A stretch of DNA of 7,407 nt from Candidatus Rokuibacteriota bacterium (GCA_030597995.1 JAUVQV010000034.1:1-7407); one strand, 5' to 3'. Shown: positions 1 through 6,041, counted from the stretch's first letter. Program-made: numbers and translations. Notes: generated by a model not told the origin, from the letters alone.

Positions 1-513
1 AAGATGACCGCGACCTCCGCCTGTCCCAAGTACTACTTCAATCTGTTGAAAGAGAGAAAGAGTCTCGCGAAACACACTACCGCGTTCACGCCGGCGGTCT
101 CATTGATCATCGGTCTCGGGGAGTCTCTGCGGCTGATACGGGAAGAGGGCCTGGAGAAGGTCTTTGCCCGGCACGCCCGCCTGGCCCGGGCTGCCCGTGA
201 GGCGATGCTGGCCCTGGGGCTCGAGCTCTACGCCCCCGATACGCCGTCCGAGGCCCTGACCGCGGTCCGGGTTCCGGAGGGAATAGAGGGCAAGCCCTTC
301 GTGAAGCACCTGGCCTCGAAGTACGGTGTGACCATAGCCGGGGGTCAGGACCGGGCGGCCGGAAAGATTTTCCGAATCGCCCACCTCGGGTACGCCGACA
401 CCTTCGATCTCCTGGCCGCGGTCGCGGCGGTGGAGATGGGACTGAAAGACCTGGGCTATCAGGTGGCAATGGGAAAGGGCGTCGCCACGGCCCAAAAGAT
501 CCTGGCCGAGTAA
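1..513 (+). CDS. Class V aminotransferase (alanine-glyoxylate/serine-pyruvate type), 3' end only
   Basis: This is the C-terminal 170 residues of a PLP-dependent class V (fold type I) aminotransferase; the frame is open to the first base, so the gene starts upstream. Family members are about 380 residues, so a little under half is visible. The piece shows family hallmarks: PKYYFNL, the TTAFTPAVSLI segment, EEGLEKVFARHARLA, and near the C-terminus AGGQ followed by KIFRIAHLGY, where the Arg of RIAHLGY should bind the substrate carboxylate (most relatives read RIGHMGY). The PLP lysine lies before the window. The neighbour serA suggests it supplies the transamination step of serine synthesis (phosphohydroxypyruvate to phosphoserine), as shown for the archaeal class V enzyme MJ0959. 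That role is inferred from context; alanine-glyoxylate or serine-pyruvate transamination is the alternative. The TAA stop is 19 nt before serA, which suggests one transcript. Confidence 0.9.
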   Translation, partial: KMTATSACPKYYFNLLKERKSLAKHTTAFTPAVSLIIGLGESLRLIREEGLEKVFARHARLARAAREAMLALGLELYAPDTPSEALTAVRVPEGIEGKPFVKHLASKYGVTIAGGQDRAAGKIFRIAHLGYADTFDLLAAVAAVEMGLKDLGYQVAMGKGVATAQKILAE

Positions 514-532
514 CCCTAAGGGAGGCGGTGTG

Positions 533-2116
533 GTGAGAGTTCTCGTGAGCGACAAACTGGCCCCGGAGGGAATCCAGCTTCTCAAGGATACCAAAGGGCT
601 GGAGGTGACCGTCCGGACCGAATGGGAGCCGGGCGAACTCCTGAGGGAGATCAAAGGGTATCACGCTCTCATCATCCGGAGCGCCACCAGGGTCACTGCG
701 GAGGTCATCGAGGCCGCCGACCGGCTCAAGGTTGTCGGCCGGGCCGGGATCGGGGTGGACAACGTCGATCAGCAGGCCGCCAGCAAGAAGGGGATCGTGG
801 TCATGAACACTCCGACTGCCAATACCGTGACCACGGCCGAGCACGCCCTGGCGATGCTGGTGGCCCTGGCGCGCCGGATTCCCCAGGCCACGGCCTCGAT
901 GCGTGCCGGAAAATGGGAAAAGAGCAAGTTTTCCGGGGTGGAACTCTTCGAGAAGGTCCTGGGGCTGGTCGGGCTGGGGAATATCGGTTCCATTGTGGCC
1001 CGGCGGGCGCTCGGCCTGGGGATGCAGGTCGTCGCCTATGACCCCTTCATTTCCGCCGAACGAGCCGAGCAGCTGGGGGTCGAGCTCGTGGAGCTGGAGG
1101 ATCTGTTCCGGCGGGCGGATTTCATCAGCGCCCACGTCCCTCTGACCGAGCAGACCCGGAATCTCTTCCGGGAGGAGAATTTTGCGAAAATGAAGACCGG
1201 GGTTCACATCGTCAACTGCGCCCGAGGGGGGGTCGTCGACGAGGATGATCTGGTCGAGGCCGTCCGGGCCGGCAAGGTAGCCGGCGCCGCGCTGGACGTC
1301 TTCGAAAAGGAGCCCCTGGATCCGAAGAGCTCTCTTTTGGCGGTGGAGGAAATCATTCTCACCCCGCATCTCGGCGCCTCGACCGCCGAGGCCCAGAGAA
1401 AAGTTGCCGTCGAAGTAGCCCGACAGGTGGTGGATTTTTTGACTCGGGGGGTCATCAAGAACGCCGTGAATATGCCCTCGGTGGACCCGGAGACCCTGAT
1501 CAAGATCCAGCCCTATCTCGATCTCTCCTCCCGGTTGGGTCGTTTCGTGGGTCAGGTGGTGGAAGGCCGCATGCAGGAGGTGCGGGTGGAATACAGCGGC
1601 GAGGTCGCGGCCGGCGACGTCCGCCCCCTCACCGCCACTCTCCTGGAGGGGCTCTTGAAGCCCATCCTGAAGGAGGGCGTCAACCTGGTGAACGCCCCCC
1701 TGCTGGCCCGCGAGAGGGGGATCAAGGTCATGGAATCCACCACCTCGGAGACGGCGGACTACACCAGCCTCATCACCGTGAGCCTGGTGACCGACAAGGG
1801 GCGGCGAACCGTCTCCGGAACCCTCTTCGGCCGGAAGGATCCCCGGATCGTGCGGCTCGACGGCTATGAACTGGAAGTCATTCCGGACGGCCAACTGTTG
1901 GTATTCACCAATGAGGATCGCCCCGGGGTGATCGGAAAGATGGGGACCCTCCTGGGCGACAACGACATCAACATCGCCCGGATGCAGCTGGGGCGCAAGG
2001 CCCGTCTTCAGGACGCGGTCGCGGTGCTGACCGTGGATTCGAAAATCTCCGAGGCGGTCATGGATGAGATTCGCAAGCTGCCCTTCATCAAATATGTGAG
2101 GCAACTGGAAGTGTAA
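533..2116 (+). CDS. serA: D-3-phosphoglycerate dehydrogenase, long three-domain form
   Basis: The enzyme oxidises 3-phosphoglycerate to 3-phosphohydroxypyruvate with NAD+, the first committed step of serine synthesis, in the cytoplasm. The 527 residues fit the long SerA class. In order there is a substrate/nucleotide-binding domain to about residue 315, with the dinucleotide motif GLVGLGNIG near 145-153 and the catalytic set Arg in NCARGG (about 231), Glu in EKEPL (about 260) and His in TPHLGAST (about 279). An intervening ASB domain follows (about 315-450), and then a C-terminal ACT domain (about 455-527, NEDRPGVIGKMGTLLG), which in this family usually binds serine for feedback control. Two GTG codons are possible starts, at 530 and 533. 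I chose 533 because GGAGG (521-525) then lies 7 nt upstream, and the product begins MRVLVSDKLAPEG like most SerA proteins. It probably shares a transcript with the aminotransferase upstream. Confidence 0.97.
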   Translation: MRVLVSDKLAPEGIQLLKDTKGLEVTVRTEWEPGELLREIKGYHALIIRSATRVTAEVIEAADRLKVVGRAGIGVDNVDQQAASKKGIVVMNTPTANTVTTAEHALAMLVALARRIPQATASMRAGKWEKSKFSGVELFEKVLGLVGLGNIGSIVARRALGLGMQVVAYDPFISAERAEQLGVELVELEDLFRRADFISAHVPLTEQTRNLFREENFAKMKTGVHIVNCARGGVVDEDDLVEAVRAGKVAGAALDVFEKEPLDPKSSLLAVEEIILTPHLGASTAEAQRKVAVEVARQVVDFLTRGVIKNAVNMPSVDPETLIKIQPYLDLSSRLGRFVGQVVEGRMQEVRVEYSGEVAAGDVRPLTATLLEGLLKPILKEGVNLVNAPLLARERGIKVMESTTSETADYTSLITVSLVTDKGRRTVSGTLFGRKDPRIVRLDGYELEVIPDGQLLVFTNEDRPGVIGKMGTLLGDNDINIARMQLGRKARLQDAVAVLTVDSKISEAVMDEIRKLPFIKYVRQLEV

Positions 2117-2120
2117 TCCC

Positions 2121-2210
2121 CCTCGATCCCCCTTTTTCAAAGGGGGAAGTCCTTGGTCCCCCCTTTCACAAAGAGTGACATCCTTGGTTCCCCTCTTCGG
2201 CAAAGAGGGG
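2121..2210. repeat. Three diverged tandem palindromic units (C-tract/AAAG/G-tract type)
   Basis: Three copies of a roughly 30-nt unit follow the serA stop directly, starting near 2121, 2151 and 2182. Each begins CCT(C/T)G(A/G)T followed by a C/T tract. Unit 1 folds into a perfect 9-bp stem (2127-2135 with 2139-2147) around a TTC loop. Unit 3 folds into an 8-bp stem (2190-2197 with 2203-2210). Unit 2 has decayed and pairs poorly. The shared CCTTGGT lead-in of units 2 and 3 shows they are repeats and not independent hairpins. They may also slow transcription after serA, but there is no T-tract after the stems. Short palindromes of this type are common intergenic repeats in many GC-rich bacterial genomes. 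Confidence 0.75.
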
Positions 2211-2323
2211 CCGGGGGAGATTTGCCGGCCTTTGGAATGAATGCCCCACTCTTCAGAGCGGTATAATCTACTCCGGGCGCAGTCGAGGAATCTTAAGGGT
2301 TTCAGTTCCCTATTTCAGCTTTC

Positions 2324-2352
2324 TTGAAAGTTTAGAGGGTTTATGGTATAAA
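2324..2352 (+). promoter_or_regulatory. Sigma70-type promoter for purA
   Basis: TTGAAA (2324-2329) and TATAAA (2347-2352) are separated by exactly 17 nt and sit 38 nt before the purA start, in a locally AT-rich stretch within otherwise GC-rich DNA. Each hexamer differs from consensus at one position. The start codon follows AGGGGG (2378-2383) at a 7-nt spacing. This suggests purA is transcribed on its own and not by read-through from serA. No operator or riboswitch fold was recognised between the promoter and the gene. Confidence 0.75.
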
Positions 2353-2390
2353 AATGAGTAATACCAGACGCTTATTCAGGGGGAAGAGGT

Positions 2391-3698
2391 ATGTCTGCGA
2401 TCGTGGTGGTTGGGACCCAGTGGGGGGATGAGGGAAAGGGCAAGGTCGTCGATTTTCTGACCGCCCGGGCCGACATCGTGGTCCGTTATGCCGGCGGCCA
2501 CAACGCCGGCCACACCATCCTCCTGGGATCGGAACAGTTCATTCTCCACCTCGTCCCCTCCGGGGTGCTCCACCGGGGAAAGCGCTGCCTTTTAGGGGGG
2601 GGGATGGTTCTGGACCCCGAGGCCTTCCTGACGGAGCTGGACCACCTCCGGGAGCGGGGCATCAACATCGGGAACAGACTCCAGCTCAGCCCCGAGATCC
2701 ATGTCATCATGCCTTACCACAAGACCATCGACATCGAGTCCGAGAGGCTCCGGGGCGCGCGGAAGATCGGGACGACCGGCCGCGGGATCGGGCCGGCATA
2801 CGTCGACAAGGCGGCGCGGTCGGGGATTCGCCTCGCGGACCTCATGGACCGGGAGATCCTGCGGGACAAGCTGCAGCACAACCTGGCGGAGAAGAATGTC
2901 CTCTACCGGCACCGCTATAAAATTCCCGCTCTGCGGATGGCAAATGTCTACCGGCGGTATGTGAGGTACGGCGAGCTTCTCAAGCCCTACCTCGCCGACA
3001 TCTCCAAGATCGTCGATGAGGCGGCGCAGCGCGGCCGAAACATACTCTTCGAAGGGGCCCAGGGGACGATGCTCGACATCGACCGCGGGACCTATCCCTT
3101 TGTCAGCTCTTCCTCGGCGATCGCCGGGGGAGTGTGCACCGGGGTCGGCGTGGGGCCGTCCCGGATAGATGCCGTTCTCGGGGTCCTCAAGGCCTACACC
3201 ACCAGGGTGGGGGAGGGGCCATTCCCGACCGAACTGAAAGGCGCACTCGGAAAAAGGCTGCGAGACGGTGGCGGGGAGTACGGCGCGACCACCAGCCGGC
3301 CACGGCGCTGCGGGTGGTTCGATGCGGTCGTGGCGAGATACGCCAGGCGGGTGAACGGTCTGACCGGGATAGCCTTGACCAAGCTCGATGTCCTGGACTC
3401 TTTTCGTGAAATTCAAGTCGCGGTCGGCTACCGGTATCGGGGGAAACTGCTCAAGGAAATGCCCTATTCTCTGAAAGTGCTCCAGGGGGTCCGCCCGGTC
3501 TACCGCACCGTGAAGGGGTGGGAAAAACCGACCGCCGGGATCCGGGAGGTGCGCGACCTGCCGACCCGGGCCCGCTCCTACACACGGCTCCTGGAAGATC
3601 TGGTGGGATGCGAATTCCGCATGATCTCCACCGGGGCCCGCCGGGAAGAGACGATCGTCATCAAAGACCCCTTTCACTCGGGGAAAAACTCTTTATAA
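2391..3698 (+). CDS. purA: Adenylosuccinate synthetase
   Basis: The enzyme joins IMP and L-aspartate using GTP, the first committed step from IMP to AMP, in the cytoplasm. The 435 residues match the usual length of about 430, and the numbering runs in register with E. coli PurA. The P-loop-like WGDEGKGK contains Asp13, and GGHNAGHT contains Asn38 and His41. Also present are GTTGRGIGPAY (Thr129), Arg143, the EGAQGTMLDID segment (Gln224), TTRVGEGPFPTE, TKLD (331-333, guanine recognition) and STGARREE near 413-420. Two positions differ from common family sequence: Ser302 in GATTSRPRRCGW, where Gly is usual in the aspartate loop, and SSSS (239-242) where T/SSSN is usual. The ATG start has AGGGGG 7 nt upstream and a separate promoter. 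In related genomes, as I recall, hisZ often precedes purA; here there is no gene in the gap. Confidence 0.98.
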   Translation: MSAIVVVGTQWGDEGKGKVVDFLTARADIVVRYAGGHNAGHTILLGSEQFILHLVPSGVLHRGKRCLLGGGMVLDPEAFLTELDHLRERGINIGNRLQLSPEIHVIMPYHKTIDIESERLRGARKIGTTGRGIGPAYVDKAARSGIRLADLMDREILRDKLQHNLAEKNVLYRHRYKIPALRMANVYRRYVRYGELLKPYLADISKIVDEAAQRGRNILFEGAQGTMLDIDRGTYPFVSSSSAIAGGVCTGVGVGPSRIDAVLGVLKAYTTRVGEGPFPTELKGALGKRLRDGGGEYGATTSRPRRCGWFDAVVARYARRVNGLTGIALTKLDVLDSFREIQVAVGYRYRGKLLKEMPYSLKVLQGVRPVYRTVKGWEKPTAGIREVRDLPTRARSYTRLLEDLVGCEFRMISTGARREETIVIKDPFHSGKNSL

Positions 3699-3709
3699 TA
3701 ATATGTGGA

Positions 3710-3740
3710 TTGACAGTGTCTGTAGCCGTGATCAGTAGTG
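3710..3740 (+). promoter_or_regulatory. Possible tRNA-Lys promoter (good -35, unclear -10)
   Basis: A perfect TTGACA (3710-3715) lies 12 nt after the purA stop and 40 nt before the mature tRNA 5' end, a normal place for a tRNA promoter. No good -10 hexamer sits 16-18 nt downstream; TCAGTA/CAGTAG around 3732-3738 is poor. The tRNA may instead be read through from purA, since I see no strong terminator between them. Confidence 0.35.
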
Positions 3741-3754
3741 CGGAAGGGTGAGAC

Positions 3755-3827
3755 GAGCCGCTAGCTCAGTCGGTAGAGCATCTGCCTTTTAAGCAGAGGG
3801 TCGTTGGTTCGATCCCAACGCGGCTCA
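3755..3827 (+). tRNA. tRNA-Lys (anticodon UUU)
   Basis: A full cloverleaf can be drawn by eye. The acceptor stem GAGCCGC (3755-3761) pairs perfectly with GCGGCTC (3820-3826), with discriminator A3827. The D arm is GCTC...GAGC. The anticodon stem TCTGC/GCAGA encloses the loop CTTTTAA with anticodon TTT at 3788-3790. The T arm GTTGG/CCAAC carries the TTCGATC loop. The length is 73 nt. No CCA is encoded (the next bases are ACA), so the end must be added after transcription. It decodes AAA/AAG lysine codons. It marks the boundary between the housekeeping half and the sparser right half, and the 3' ends of tRNA genes are common integration sites. Confidence 0.97.
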
Positions 3828-3839
3828 ACAATAAAAAAC

Positions 3840-3879
3840 AAGGGTTTATAGGCAGTTAGCGGCCTGTAGCCCCTTTCTT
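3840..3879 (+). terminator. Probable terminator after tRNA-Lys
   Basis: A long imperfect hairpin starts 13 nt after the tRNA. AAGGGTTTATAGGC (3840-3853) pairs with GCCTGTAGCCCCTT (3862-3875) around an 8-nt loop, with one T/C mismatch and two G-T pairs, and is followed by TTTCTT (3874-3879, overlapping the stem end). Position and structure fit intrinsic termination of the tRNA transcript. A second, weaker T-tailed hairpin (GGGC 3906-3909 with GCCC 3917-3920, then TTTTT 3921-3925) could act as back-up. Confidence 0.5.
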
Positions 3880-3997
3880 GCCATGTGGAAAAATCCGGAA
3901 AAATGGGGCAAAATAGGCCCTTTTTGTCTACAAAATGCATTCAATTCTGAGAAGGGATTGACTGAATATTAGGGCAAGAGTTCCAGCCAGGAAAGAT

Positions 3998-4012
3998 TGG
4001 TATCCCATACCA
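3998..4012. promoter_or_regulatory. Perfect inverted repeat, possible operator
   Basis: TGGTAT-CCC-ATACCA is a perfect 6-bp inverted repeat with a 3-nt centre. GAAAGAT flanks it on both sides (3991-3997 and 4013-4019) in direct orientation. It lies about 100 nt upstream of the -35 box assigned to the pirin gene. The TGGT...ACCA arms recall GntR/FadR-type operators, but the arm spacing does not match one I can name, and a chance palindrome of this size is quite possible. Confidence 0.3.
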
Positions 4013-4113
4013 GAAAGATCGATTCTTGAGCCCTTAGCTGCCCTCAGGAGCGGTTTCCTGCATGAGTGGGACGGCTGGGTGGACACTTTTTGGATACCAG
4101 GCCAGCTCCTTTC

Positions 4114-4142
4114 TTGACATAAAGACGACCGGAAAGAACAAT
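4114..4142 (+). promoter_or_regulatory. Sigma70-type promoter for the pirin gene
   Basis: A perfect -35 TTGACA (4114-4119) is followed after 17 nt by AACAAT (4137-4142), which matches the -10 consensus at four of six positions. The pirin start codon is 48 nt further on, with AAGGAG (4178-4183) 7 nt before it. The gene therefore looks independently transcribed. Confidence 0.6.
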
Positions 4143-4190
4143 AAACTTGAGGAAAGCAACCGTCTACGGGAACGGTGAAGGAGTACCGTC

Positions 4191-5099
4191 ATGAGTGAAA
4201 CGAGACAGATCAGAAAGGTCTTCAGGGCGAAACCGACGACGGAGGGAGCGGGAGTGCACCTCAAGCGGGTCTTCGGCTTCAGCGAGGTGCCAGCTTTCGA
4301 TCCCTTCCTGCTGCTCGACGACTTCCGCAACGACAAGCCCGACCAGTATCTCGCCGGATTTCCCTGGCATCCACACCGGGGCATCGAGACCATCACCTAC
4401 GTCATCGAGGGGAACGTGGAGCACGGCGACAGCATGGGCAACAAGGGCAACATCGGCGCCGGCGACGTGCAGTGGATGACCGCCGGCAGCGGGATTATCC
4501 ATCAGGAGATGCCGAAGGGCGACGCCGGGGGACGGATGGGCGGCTTCCAGCTCTGGGCCAACCTGCCAGCGGCGCAGAAGATGATGGACCCCCGCTACCG
4601 AGGCATCGAGAAGAAGCAGATTCCACTGGTGGAGCTGGAGAACGGCGTGGAGATCCGTATCATCTGCGGCGAGGTTGAGGGGACAATGGGACCGGTGCGG
4701 GACATCGTCATCGACCCTGAGTACCTCGATATAACCGTTCCGGCGGGAACCGAGTACCGCCACGCCGTGAAGAGCGGTCACACTGTATTCGCCTACATCT
4801 TGGCCGGTAGGGCCTTTTTCTGCAAGGAGAAGAAGCCATTCTCCTACGAGGTGTCGGGGCGGAACTACTTCGATATGGAGCGCGAGCCTTTTGTCAGCAA
4901 CAACGAGGCAGTTCTCTTCGACGACCGCGGCGCTGTGGCGGTGTCGACGGAGGATGATGCAGTCCACTTTCTTCTTGTTTCGGGCAAGCCCATCGGTGAA
5001 CCCGTGGCCTGGTACGGTCCTATCGTCATGAATACCAAGGAGGAACTGGAGGGCGCTTTCGAAGAGTACCGCAATGGGACGTTCATTAAGCAGCGATAG
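4191..5099 (+). CDS. Pirin family bicupin protein
   Basis: This is a 302-residue member of the pirin family, a two-domain cupin fold. Characterised bacterial members have varied roles, including quercetin dioxygenase activity and binding of metabolic enzymes, so the substrate here cannot be given. The N-terminal cupin carries all four expected metal ligands: His60 and His62 in HPHRGIETITY, then His104 and Glu106 in GIIHQEMP. The typical GDVQWMTAGSG precedes the second pair. The C-terminal cupin (about 180-290) ends with the conserved GKPIGEPVAWYGPIVMNT and a helix leading to EEYRNGTFIK. Length is normal (about 230-310 in the family), with no signal peptide or membrane segment, so it should be cytoplasmic. 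The ATG is supported by AAGGAG 7 nt upstream and by its own promoter. It stands alone, with non-coding DNA on both sides. Confidence 0.95.
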   Translation: MSETRQIRKVFRAKPTTEGAGVHLKRVFGFSEVPAFDPFLLLDDFRNDKPDQYLAGFPWHPHRGIETITYVIEGNVEHGDSMGNKGNIGAGDVQWMTAGSGIIHQEMPKGDAGGRMGGFQLWANLPAAQKMMDPRYRGIEKKQIPLVELENGVEIRIICGEVEGTMGPVRDIVIDPEYLDITVPAGTEYRHAVKSGHTVFAYILAGRAFFCKEKKPFSYEVSGRNYFDMEREPFVSNNEAVLFDDRGAVAVSTEDDAVHFLLVSGKPIGEPVAWYGPIVMNTKEELEGAFEEYRNGTFIKQR

Positions 5100-5304
5100 T
5101 ACAAAACATATTTTGTTCTTCCGACACGGGGAGAGCACCTTGTTCGGTACTATGGATGGTACAGCAGTGTTCAGGGGAGAAAGAGGCGGAATCAGGGCCT
5201 TGAAGAGGGGCCGCCCGAGGCACCGCCAGAAGAGGACGACATTGCCCGTGCCTTGACAACCCGCCGCACGTAAGGGAAATAACTCGTATAGACACAGTCA
5301 CGGG

Positions 5305-5340
5305 GCTTTTCGTAGGCTGTTGGCGCGTCATGCGAAAAGC
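5305..5340. repeat. Inverted repeat / stem-loop
   Basis: GCTTTTCG (5305-5312) is the exact reverse complement of CGAAAAGC (5333-5340). A G-T and an A-T pair extend the stem inward, giving about 10 bp with a loop of about 16 nt. It lies 60 nt upstream of the promoter of the 113-residue gene, so it would not be in that transcript if that promoter is used. No known riboswitch or small RNA family was recognised. Confidence 0.5.
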
Positions 5341-5400
5341 AAATTCCTGCGATTAAGCCTCTCCTCCGCCGCGGGGCGACGGCCCGAAAGGAGCCGGGCG

Positions 5401-5428
5401 TTGACTTTTCGGCGTAATGGATTATGTA
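5401..5428 (+). promoter_or_regulatory. Possible promoter for the 113-residue protein gene
   Basis: TTGACT (5401-5406) is a near-perfect -35 hexamer. The AT-rich stretch after it holds TATGTA (5423-5428) at 16-nt spacing, a weak -10 matching only the TAT. The gene start is about 45 nt downstream. The location is right, but the -10 is unconvincing. Confidence 0.4.
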
Positions 5429-5473
5429 TTGAGTATGGCACGGGATCCGTAAGTGCAGAGAAAGGAGCTTCTC

Positions 5474-5815
5474 ATGGTTCAGGGATCGGTGAAGAAGCAC
5501 CCCGAGTGGCCGGAATTGACGGCCTTGCTCAAACAGGTCGTGGCCGGACACGATCGGTGTCAGCCAGAGATTCTCGCCGGGGCCATTGCGAACTCACTGT
5601 CCGGGACTATGGTGGATGCACTGATGGGGCACTACAGCTTTGACCCTCATGTTGGCCGATACCTCGAGCAGCGCCGGAACCACCACGAGAGAGTCCGGCG
5701 GATCATCCATGAGATCTGCCCGGATCTCGACCCCGAAAAGGTGACGGCTCAGGTGGAGAGGATTGCCGCAGAGATACTCGGATCTTTTCATGTCTCCCCA
5801 CACCGTCTTCCCTGA
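5474..5815 (+). CDS. Hypothetical protein, 113 residues, unrecognised
   Basis: I do not recognise this protein. The ATG at 5474 is chosen because AAAGGAG (5461-5467) lies 6 nt before it; a GTG at 5453 in the same frame has no ribosome-binding site. The product looks soluble and mainly helical, with no signal peptide or membrane segment. It has an N-terminal part with an amphipathic run (PELTALLKQVVAGHD), a middle around SGTMVDALMGHYSFDPHVGRY, and a charged helix (RRNHHERVRRIIHEICPDL) followed by DPEKVTAQVERIAAEIL. It is rich in His (nine, including HH) and has two Cys (near 29 and 82), but these are not arranged as a metal motif I can name. The ribosome site, possible promoter, GC-rich codon use like that of purA, and a hairpin after the stop all support a real, separately transcribed gene. 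Confidence 0.75.
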   Translation: MVQGSVKKHPEWPELTALLKQVVAGHDRCQPEILAGAIANSLSGTMVDALMGHYSFDPHVGRYLEQRRNHHERVRRIIHEICPDLDPEKVTAQVERIAAEILGSFHVSPHRLP

Positions 5816-5819
5816 TCGG

Positions 5820-5842
5820 CGGGAAAGGCCCGGCCTTCCCCG
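5820..5842 (+). terminator. Hairpin after the 113-residue protein gene
   Basis: CGGGAAAGG (5820-5828) pairs with CCTTCCCCG (5834-5842) with one A/C mismatch around a 5-nt loop, beginning 5 nt after the stop codon. There is no T-tract after it (GAAAAGTCG follows), so it may end transcription poorly or simply protect the 3' end. Confidence 0.35.
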
Positions 5843-6041
5843 GAAAAGTCGTTGCTCCCCTTCCGCCCTCCCCGCGTGCTATCTTCTGCTTGGATGATTA
5901 TCGAACAACTCCCCCTGGCAGGATGAAACACACCGTAAGGCAAGAGATATTGCGATATGGTAGACGGGAATAATAGGGCCGATAAGAAGCCTGCCGCCAC
6001 CAAATTTGCGCCGACGGGCAGTGAGCAGATCCAGAGTGCTC
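5843..6041. other. Non-coding interval; one weak small ORF candidate
   Basis: I see no recognisable gene here. An ATG at 5957 opens a 32-codon + frame ending at TAA 6053-6055 (MVDGNNRADKKPAATKFAPT at its start). It has no close ribosome-binding site and overlaps the 3' end of the opposite-strand helix-turn-helix ORF. It could equally be chance. Confidence 0.3.

Larger units (their letters stand above)
3828..4190. other. Non-coding interval between tRNA-Lys and the pirin gene
   Basis: I see no credible gene in these 363 nt. Apart from the terminator-like hairpins, the interval holds a short tandem repeat (GGAAAAAT at 3887-3894 and again at 3897-3904), a palindrome at 3998-4012 and the pirin promoter at 4114-4142. 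It is clearly more AT-rich than the genes to its left. No second copy of the tRNA 3' end and no integrase is visible, so nothing here proves an attachment site. Confidence 0.6.
5100..5473. other. Gap between pirin gene and hypothetical gene; possible gene debris and hairpins
   Basis: No intact gene is visible. Just after the pirin stop, ACAAAA (5101-5106) and TTTTGT (5111-5116) form a weak AT-only hairpin followed by TCTT, a poor terminator at best. The same bases in the + frame ending at 5256 read KHILFFRHGESTLFG, which resembles the N-terminal LxRHGE motif of histidine phosphatases, but the following residues do not continue the family. A longer inverted repeat sits at 5305-5340, a G/C hairpin GCCCG/CGGGC at 5382-5399, and the promoter of the next gene at 5401. 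Confidence 0.5.

Noticed and set aside
107..2203. A 698-codon open frame on the minus strand across serA
   Set aside because: It is the antisense shadow of the GC-rich aminotransferase and serA genes. Its translation is low-complexity (Gly, Pro, Arg, His rich), and the + frames carry unmistakable family motifs.
2592..3677. A 361-codon minus-strand frame across purA
   Set aside because: Shadow of purA in GC-rich DNA; no domain-like segments and no ribosome site.
4164..5138. A 324-codon minus-strand frame across the pirin gene
   Set aside because: Antisense of a clear pirin gene with intact metal ligands; the reverse translation looks like no family.
5260..5470. A riboswitch upstream of the 113-residue gene
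   Set aside because: Hairpins are present, but the conserved cores I can recall for glycine, cobalamin and cyclic-di-GMP riboswitches are absent, and the likely promoter lies downstream of the hairpins.
5192..5551. A 119-codon minus-strand frame over the 5100-5473 gap
   Set aside because: Overlaps the promoter and 5' end of the better supported 113-residue gene; composition not protein-like, and no ribosome site.
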